DNA of 64,000 bases from Acanthaster planci (Eukaryota > Echinodermata > Asteroidea > Valvatida > Acanthasteridae): NCBI RefSeq assembly GCF_001949145.1, contig NW_019091388.1:738343-802342 (forward strand). The letters run 5' to 3'. Both the position numbers and the translations under genes were made by a program. Within the stretch, counting starts at the first letter, position 1. Each line of letters starts with the position of its first letter. Shown here in pieces: positions 57,210 through 64,000 of this stretch. The notes beneath the pieces are model-generated. The model did no database searches and had not been told where the DNA came from. It saw only the letters and a program-made list of their open reading frames with translations.

Positions 57210-59138
57210 AAACATTGCCCGGCTGCCATTATTATCATTCGAGGAAAACTCACCCTTGTACGCCAGTTATACGAAATTTGGCCATGCTAGTTGTATTATT
57301 ATAGGCCTACTAATTCATAAAAGAATAATATTTCTTTTTTAGATAAAACAAATCTACACAAAAGACTACATACCAATCTTGCGAAAACTTCAACTGTTTG
57401 ATCAACTCTTTAGAGTTTCCCATTTTTAAGTCTTATTATCATAATCAGTTTGTCGGTGTTTTCTAACATTCTTCATCAGTCCTCATAAAAAGAAAAACAA
57501 GTCAATTAGGCCTACAGCTTTCCTTCACAGGCCTAAAGAATATTTAAACTTGCCTAAATCCCACTTCAGAGCCGTGTATCCAGTGACAGGCCTTATAGGA
57601 AGATCTTTGGACTGCCTTACTTTGTTCGTTTCCGAATAAACTGGATCGCATTTCGACGCACGGGTCCAGCCTTGTACACATTTTTATGTACGTTAGAACG
57701 CCCTGTAGTGAATGTGCATCGCGAGCCCCCAGGCGGTGCACGGCTGTAAAGTTAGCCAATGTTTGCAAAAGAAATTAATCCAATACATTATTTTCATAAA
57801 TACGTTCAAGTTGCTGTAACTTTTTATTCAACGGATGAGATGTATTATACGCTTTATCCGTCAGCAGGCATATTTCAACCAGTAAGACCCATACTGATAA
57901 ATACGATATATTATGCACGTCTTCAAATTTTAGAAAGGCCCTACTATTGGATTGACATTATGTTAAATAAAAACAACACTTTTTCATGCTCACTTGTGTA
58001 AACTTCAAAAATTGATTATTTTGCTATACTGAAGAAATTAAAAGAAAAGAAAAAACAATGACGACGACAACGAGTGGCGTAAATTTGTGCCAGAAATTGG
58101 AGGGGATGGGGTGGAGACTTGGGGGCGGATGATTTGCCAGGCCGTGGAAATTTGAAATGCGGGGGAGTAGGGTATGAAACCATATGACACGGGGAAGGGG
58201 GGGGGCGATGCTCATGGTACAGATGCACATGTGTAATATGTATTACATTCACGAAGAATCTTATGCAGTGCCATTTATGGCTTTTTTGATTGTCATTTTT
58301 TAAAGGTATGGAATATATCTTTGTTGTTGGGGAACCCGAGAAATTCTTCACAGTACGCTTTAGTTTTTATCACCACGAAAAAGCTGGGGGATGGTTTACA
58401 TGCCCACCCCCTCCCTTAAAAAGGGGGGGGTATATACATCCATCCCCGGGATTTACGCCCATGACGACAACCACAACGACACTGACGACAAGAACGGCGT
58501 AAGCTGAGAACTCTGTAGGATAAAGCCTTCAAAGAGCCCGGAGCAGAATTCCCCTTGACATAAACTCCGTTGTCGTCACTCTGCAATTTTTCCTGTGCCG
58601 AGGCGAATGTCATGTGGAGGTCATTTTGACACTAGTTTAATTAAAAATCGGATATGATCTCGCGAAACGTGATTTTTCCAAAATAAGTCAGCAAAAAATG
58701 TGTATTTTTCCGCGTAAGACCATGAACTTCAAAATAATCATCAAAAACACAGATCTTTGCATACATGTCATGTTTCCAAAAATCGGGGGTATGAGAGCAG
58801 AGTTTGAGTAAGGGTGGGGATTTCCCGGCCCCCGCAGTGAGATGGTCGGGAAGAGCAGAGCTCTTTGCTAGGGTTTGAAGAAATGTTCATCTGGCGGGCA
58901 TGCCCACATAAGTTTCGTACGTCTGATTGTTCTTGATATGGGTACTCTATGGGAATGCCTGTCAGCCTCTCAACTAAATCGAAACTGCTTGGGATGAAGA
59001 TTGAAACAAAAATCTTTTAAGGGAGATGATGTAATAGGCCTACGAATTTTGTGACTTGGATACATCTAGGAAAGCTTCCTTGTATAGTTACTCAGAACTC
59101 CCCTCCTTAAAGCATTAAGTGGGAAAAACTTGGTTTAT

Positions 59139-59337
59139 ATCCGGTTCGTAACTGTGACGTCACGTCGGTTTAAACCACGCCCACTGCACACTCACTGCAC
59201 ATATATAGTGTTACATGCATTGGTCACCGTATGGAACCGTGGAACCAGAAGTTAACGAGCAACTTCAGCGATCGACCAATGGGAGCCTGCAAATCGTGCG
59301 CGTCCGCCCTTTTGACAAAGTCACTTACGAACCGGAT
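59139..59337 (+). mobile_element. 199-bp MITE carrying CRE and CCAAT motifs, copy B
   Basis: Ends ATCCGGTTCGTAACTGTGAC and GTCACTTACGAACCGGAT. TGACGTCA at 59155-59162 and GACCAATGGGAG are conserved with copy A at 47251. The two copies align along their whole length. Confidence 0.85.
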
Positions 59338-60364
59338 GCTGATGAAAATATCCATATTCATAAGCTGAAGTGAGATGTCACCCAAGTTCGTAGCTCTGTA
59401 TACAAATAATATCACAATAATTGTCTACATTTTTTGTAGTAAGTTAAGTTTAACTTGTTTATAGTGTTAAGCAGCTCATTTCGACAATACCAATGGCCAA
59501 TAATTCCTTCAAGTCTTTATTGGGAATTTTGAAAGGTGAGTGTACTTTTTCTTAGGCTCTTTCGACAACGTTTGCCACGTCTAACAAAAGCAAAACAGCG
59601 CACTCTTAAAAGTATTGATGAACTTGAATTTCGTAGGAATGTGAAATTACCCCCCCCCCTACCACCTTCTTGTCAAATCCAATGACAAGAAACATTTAGA
59701 TCTTTTTGGTATTGTTGTAACACCTTGTAATATGTACGTGTACAAAAACCGACCTCTGCATGTGTCTTTTATACATTCATATTCAGGAGTTTTTGTATTT
59801 TGTCGCCCTAGACTACTCATACGCCAACTTGAACCACGAGGAGTCAAAGTTACCGCTTTTTGTCACTACGAACAGCATTTGATTAAGACGTATGCTACTT
59901 CTACTCCCATGGCACGTAATACTACACATGTTGACCAAAGATCGCAGCGCTTTACGATCTTTGATGTAGATTGCCAACATTTTCATCAGTTTTCAACAGC
60001 TTGTATACACTACGACAGTACCATAGAGCTAATATAGCTCGAGCTCTCTGGCCAGTGCGCAATGGAAGTGCATTGAGGCCACTTCGACCCAACTCCCCAT
60101 ACCTCTGCCAAGTTCTCGACTGAAACAAGAAAATATAAAGGGCGACAAAAGCTATAAAAAGCAAAATTAATTTTAAAAAGATAATAAAAAGCGAAAAGGA
60201 GAAAAGGGGTTCAAAAGCGGCAGTATCGTCTCCTTCCACGTTCACATGTTTGAATTGTAGGTTTGCTGGGCACCCCCAACCCTGCCATACATGGAAAAAC
60301 TGATAATGGCAACGCCTATACTGACAGCATGCATGAATTCAATGCAAGGCCTTGCAATTGTTAA

Positions 60365-60510
60365 AACTGTTCCATTGTGAACAGTTTTCATTAGACAAAA
60401 AATAGTATTGTGGGAATTATAGTAAAACTGTCTACAGTGACTATGAAAATAAATATTAAAGATTTTTATTCACGTTACTGAAATGCACTGTTCTAAAATT
60501 TAGAACAGTG
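60365..60510. repeat. Twin short hairpins with the same core
   Basis: AAAACTGTTC-CATTGT-GAACAGTTTT (about 60365-60390) and CACTGTTCTAAA-A-TTTAGAACAGTG (60486-60510) are two near-perfect hairpins 95 bp apart. Both are built on ACTGTTC/GAACAGT. Confidence 0.6.
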
Positions 60511-62488
60511 GTAAAAAATGTCATTGACAAACACGCTGTACGCTGTGTAAATGCACTTAGTTTTAGTGATGACTGTTTATTTTAAAAACTAAAGCGAAGT
60601 TTACTTCAAAATGCATATGAAAGTGCTCCATTTTTCCCCACCTACAAAATCTCCATTTCTCAAGGACCTGCGAGTTCAAGGTTGTCACTTCATACAATAA
60701 ATTGATAAGTTTCTGAAGAAAGCTGTTGAGAGTCTTCTTTCAAATCATTTGAGCTAGCTGGAAAAAAAATCGATTCATAATAGATACATTTTCATGCAAG
60801 TTAACCTGCGTCTACAAGTGCTTTAAAAATGACTCAAAAACACGAGTAAAAATACTGTACTTGGCGAGTAACTACACTCTGCAAGTTTTGTCTTAGGTTC
60901 AGTTACTTGCAGTAAAATGTCAAAGCAGATCTTCAAAAATAATCTACCATTTCAAAATCTGTATTATGCGACTTGCAACAATGGTCCATCATGCAACAGT
61001 ATAAAACAAAATTGGTTTAAATGTTCAAAAGGTTGAAAACTCATACAAAATATTCGCATTTCTACAAAAACTAAAATAATTATATACAGTACCATTACTG
61101 TTCATAGCTGTATAGGTAATATTACTGCAATCATACAAGCTGTAACAACAGATTGGGACAACTGAATTCTGTTCTTACATATATGGATTCTTACATACCT
61201 ATATAGTTATAAAATAAATGCTTCCATGACTCTTGAGTTTAATGTTATTTTTCAAAATGTTCACACCAAAAATAGAAGTGCATTATCTTTGAAAAAACTT
61301 AGTATCTGAACTATTGGGTATGAATTTAAAGTTTTTCAAAGTTAATAATTAGGTAGAAATTAGCTAATGAAGAAACACATATATGTAACACACAGCTAAC
61401 AATTTGTATGGATGTTATATATAAACAGATCTATAACCCGCCATTAATATGAAGAATGAGTACAAACTACCTGTACTTGCAAGCTGTTGCCAATTATCTG
61501 TATGTACTTTTTGAAAGTGATCTTTCACAAATACGAAAGGTCCAGATGATATGTTGCAAAAACTATTAAACACACATTGGATGTCTCTTGCATGGTTTGT
61601 GCTAAACATTTTTCTAAGGTCCTGTTACTCGCAATGAAATACTATCATCAATGCAAAAACAATTTTTTTTAATTCAGTGTGACTGTCATTATGATCAATC
61701 ATGCATTATGAACAGGAACCAATACAAATATGAACAATTTAAATTGATAGAACGAATGAGAGCGATTAATAAATCATAACACATGTTACTAAAACACAGA
61801 AGAAACTTTTAAAAGAACAAAGTTTGAAAAGCCAGGAAGTTTAGATTATAAAGCCCAAGTATGAGAATCTTAGATAACAACAGGAAATGTATTTCATAAT
61901 TCTTGGGTTCTGATGAAAATGCTGCCGTAAATTTTATGATCCTGCAATCAAGCACGCCTTTAAGTGCAAACTGAATGGAATGATTCAGAAATTATCCAGG
62001 TAGGCCTACATGTATTTCGATACTTCTATAACATGTAAAATGACACACAATGTACAAGAAGCACATTATCTCAGTCTCTGTCTCTGAATTGTGGGATGTC
62101 AGCGGCAGCCTGACGCTTAGTGTCACAACTGCTGTACATCACTTCTTTCTGCAAGCTGGTGTGTGTAGGTGTTGCAAGGTCAGTTCAGCCTTTAATTGGT
62201 CAAGCCGTGGCCGGGTTACGGGGTGGGACTTCCAAGTAGGCCCTACGATGACAAAAAAACAAGTTGGGAGGGGAAGATAAATCGTGGCACTTATTCCAAA
62301 AGCAGTTGGGATGGAATGCACGCGTAGCTGAAAATGAAGCAGTGCTTTTATTAAGATAGTGGTGTGATGGACATCTCCTGGAGGTCAGTTGTTTAATTAA
62401 AAGATGTTTCCTCTAAAAAAAAAACCCATCCAGCATCGCTGCTTCACTCTAGTCAAAACTTCATTCAGGAAGTCACACACCCTGTCGC

Positions 62489-62545
62489 ACATGAAGCCAG
62501 CCGGGCGGTCGCACATCCAGCCAGCCGGGCAGTCGCACACCCAGT
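62489..62545 (+). repeat. 24-bp tandem repeat
   Basis: GTCGCACATGAAGCCAGCC and GTCGCACATCCAGCCAGCC, each followed by GGGC(G/A), form two 24-bp units plus a partial third (GTCGCACACCCAGTCAG). The length is a multiple of three, so frames stay open through it. Confidence 0.7.
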
Positions 62546-62557
62546 CAGTATATATCC

Positions 62558-62910
62558 GCAGAAAAACAAAAAGACTCAAACGAGAGTAACATGTCAAATC
62601 ACTAATTTAAGGGGAATGACAGACGAAATAAGTGCACGCACAATTAAAACGCAGACAACAGTTAACAGGACAAATATGATCTGGCAAGGGCAGGGCCGAT
62701 CGCTTCATGAAGGTAGCAAGAGCTACCCCTGCAGAAAAACAAAAAGATTCAAACGAGAGCAGCATGTCAACACAATAATTTTAGGGGAATGACAGACGAA
62801 ATAAGTGCATGCACAAATAAGTCACAAAACACAGACAACAGTTAACAGGACAAACATGATCTCGCAAAAGCTGGGCCGATCACCTCCTAAGGGTTGCAAG
62901 AGCAACCCCT
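62558..62910 (-). repeat. Tandem duplication (173 and 180 bp), each ending in a hairpin
   Basis: GCAGAAAAACAAAAAGA begins the copies at 62558 and 62731. The copies are about 85% alike by eye, sharing GGGGAATGACAGACGAAATA and ACAACAGTTAACAGGACAAA. Each ends in a hairpin: GGTAGC-AAGA-GCTACC (62712-62727) and GGGTTGC-AAGA-GCAACCC (62891-62908). The array starts 29 bp beyond the stop of the putative minus-strand exon at 62939, so it could be in its 3' UTR. Confidence 0.8.
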
Positions 62911-62938
62911 ACTCCCCACAGAGCAAACTTACTGAACC

Positions 62939-63016
62939 TTAGTCACTTGCCACATCATTCAGGTAGGCAACCTCATTTCTAGTCGTTAGACTTTCAGTTC
63001 GACGTGAAGTTATTGC
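62939..63016 (-). CDS. Putative terminal coding exon of an unidentified gene
   Basis: On the minus strand a good acceptor (TATATTTTCCAG) is followed by 26 in-phase codons with the peptide AITSRRTESLTTRNEVAYLN, then DVASD and TAA. It looks like the C-terminal exon of a gene lying mainly to the right of the window. I do not recognise the protein. The open frame is short, so chance is possible. The 72-aa minus frame at 63047-63265 could be intron or an unrelated frame. Confidence 0.35.
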   Translation of the reverse strand, partial: AITSRRTESLTTRNEVAYLNDVASD

Positions 63017-63320
63017 CTGGAAAATATAAGATGAAAAGTTGTAATTCTAAATAATTATATCAATACAGGCAGGCCTGTACATGACCACCTGTTCCGCGTG
63101 TTTATGCAGATACTTCAAATTTCGCGCATTGTGCCGCTCGACGACCACGTGGTACTGAACAAAAAGACTACCTTGGTGAAGTTGGGAGTTACCCGGTGTG
63201 AGTATGCAAACTAACGTCTTTGAATGAAGATATTGCGAAACACCCTGCGGGCCACATTTCATCACCCGTTTAACGTTTGGGCGGGAACTTTAGAAATGGT
63301 TATGCAAATGTTTTGCCCTA

Positions 63321-63639
63321 TGGGTGCGTTCGATTAGCTTACACGTGTAAATCAAACTTACACGAGAGCGTTCGTTTAGCCATTACGTGATGTTCGTGCC
63401 TGTCCTGGTGTCAGCCACCACTACCCCAGCTGGCGAGCGGGTCTCTGGAGGCTGCCCGAGTGTAATGACGTCACGGATGGACTGTTCGAGCATGAACGTA
63501 CATGATGGAACAAGGCGGGGACTTGACCTTTTTCCCAGAATGCCTTGGAAAACACACTGCAGCGTTCGATAAGCCTCATTTTGAGGCTTCCCTTGAGTGT
63601 AACACTGGTGTTTTCAGGGAAGCTAATCGAACGCACCCA
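63321..63639. mobile_element. 319-bp element with perfect 20-bp terminal inverted repeats
   Basis: TGGGTGCGTTCGATTAGCTT at 63321-63340 and its exact reverse complement at 63620-63639. The interior holds a second TTCGATAAGCCTC motif next to a small hairpin (GCCTCATTTTGAGGC) and a CRE-like TGACGTCA near 63466. No clear target duplication is seen and the family is unassigned. Confidence 0.8.
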
Positions 63640-64000
63640 TTGAGAACAAGAGGGATGCATTGTAGCTTGGTCGATTCTTCAACGGGTGGCTTTTCTCCAG
63701 TAAAGGCAGTGCGGGGTGAGCCCCCAAGAATAATTCATTCTCTTGGCATGTACTGTACATAAAAGAAAATGCTTGTCTCGTCGTATGTGTGAGAGCGCCT
63801 GTTGATATGTTTTATGTCAGGTATGAAAAGGTTTTTGGTGGACAGCGAAACGGCCAGTGCTGTAAAAGCTGAGCTGGGCGGTTTGTTTCCGGCCATTTGT
63901 CAAGCCGTTCATTAAAAAAATAACAAATTTAAAAGAAAAGAAATAAGACATCCACGGGATTTATTTAAGTGCTGCATCCTCAGTCTAACATTTTCTTAGA
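63640..64000. other. Right edge of window, nothing recognised
   Basis: Apart from an 86-aa chance frame overlapping the inverted-repeat element I see no supported feature. Confidence 0.4.

Larger units (their letters stand above)
57210..62938. other. Mostly non-coding region right of the Kelch gene
   Basis: It contains the Kelch 3' UTR, the second CRE-carrying MITE (59139-59337), homopolymer C tracts (59651), twin hairpins (60365-60510), a long AT-rich stretch (60.2-62.0 kb) and the tandem repeats at 62489-62910. No coding exon was recognised. Confidence 0.5.

Overview
The window is animal nuclear DNA. It has short exons with GT/AG introns and a scaffold with three N gaps (14167-14354, 32690-32980, 51987-52946). 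Intergenic sequence is AT-leaning, full of TACATGTA-type motifs and dense with small inverted-repeat transposons. Protein similarity to human (SMN, SUGP1, SERF) and foldback elements resembling the TU elements of sea urchins suggest a marine invertebrate deuterostome, most likely an echinoderm. The species is an inference.

Layout, left to right. (1) 613-4313, plus strand: the 3' end of a tetratricopeptide-repeat gene, possibly SKI3/TTC37. (2) 7405-18981, minus strand: a complete 11-coding-exon SUGP1 (splicing factor with SURP, ULM and G-patch), reconstructed with consistent phases to 612 aa. (3) About 19-34 kb: a transposon island with no recognisable gene. It holds a hAT-like element, two large inverted repeats, four sets of inverted arrays of ~16-bp units (TU/foldback-like), a 32-bp palindromic tandem repeat and an 82-bp satellite. 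(4) 34083-40200, plus strand: the survival motor neuron gene SMN from the 'SDD' exon to the stop, with the first coding exon not found and possibly in the gap. (5) 41957-45016, minus strand: a three-exon SERF gene (69 aa), tail to tail with SMN. SMN and SERF1 are also neighbours in human 5q13. (6) 47693-57209, plus strand: a complete BTB-BACK-Kelch gene (666 aa) whose 6.5-kb first intron holds a broken LINE ORF1. Its promoter region contains a MITE carrying a CRE and a CCAAT box. (7) 57.2-64 kb: mostly non-coding, with a putative terminal exon of a further minus-strand gene at 62939-63016 and several inverted or tandem repeats.

Functionally, three of the genes deal with RNA: SMN (snRNP assembly), SUGP1 (branch-site and spliceosome function) and, if correctly named, SKI3 (exosome cofactor). 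SERF is a small basic protein and the Kelch protein a predicted CUL3 ligase adaptor. The repeat landscape is unusual. One TTAA-flanked MITE family has five copies about 4 kb apart in and around SUGP1. Inverted tRNA-derived SINEs sit inside an SMN intron. Several foldback elements share a 16-bp repeat length while differing in repeat sequence.
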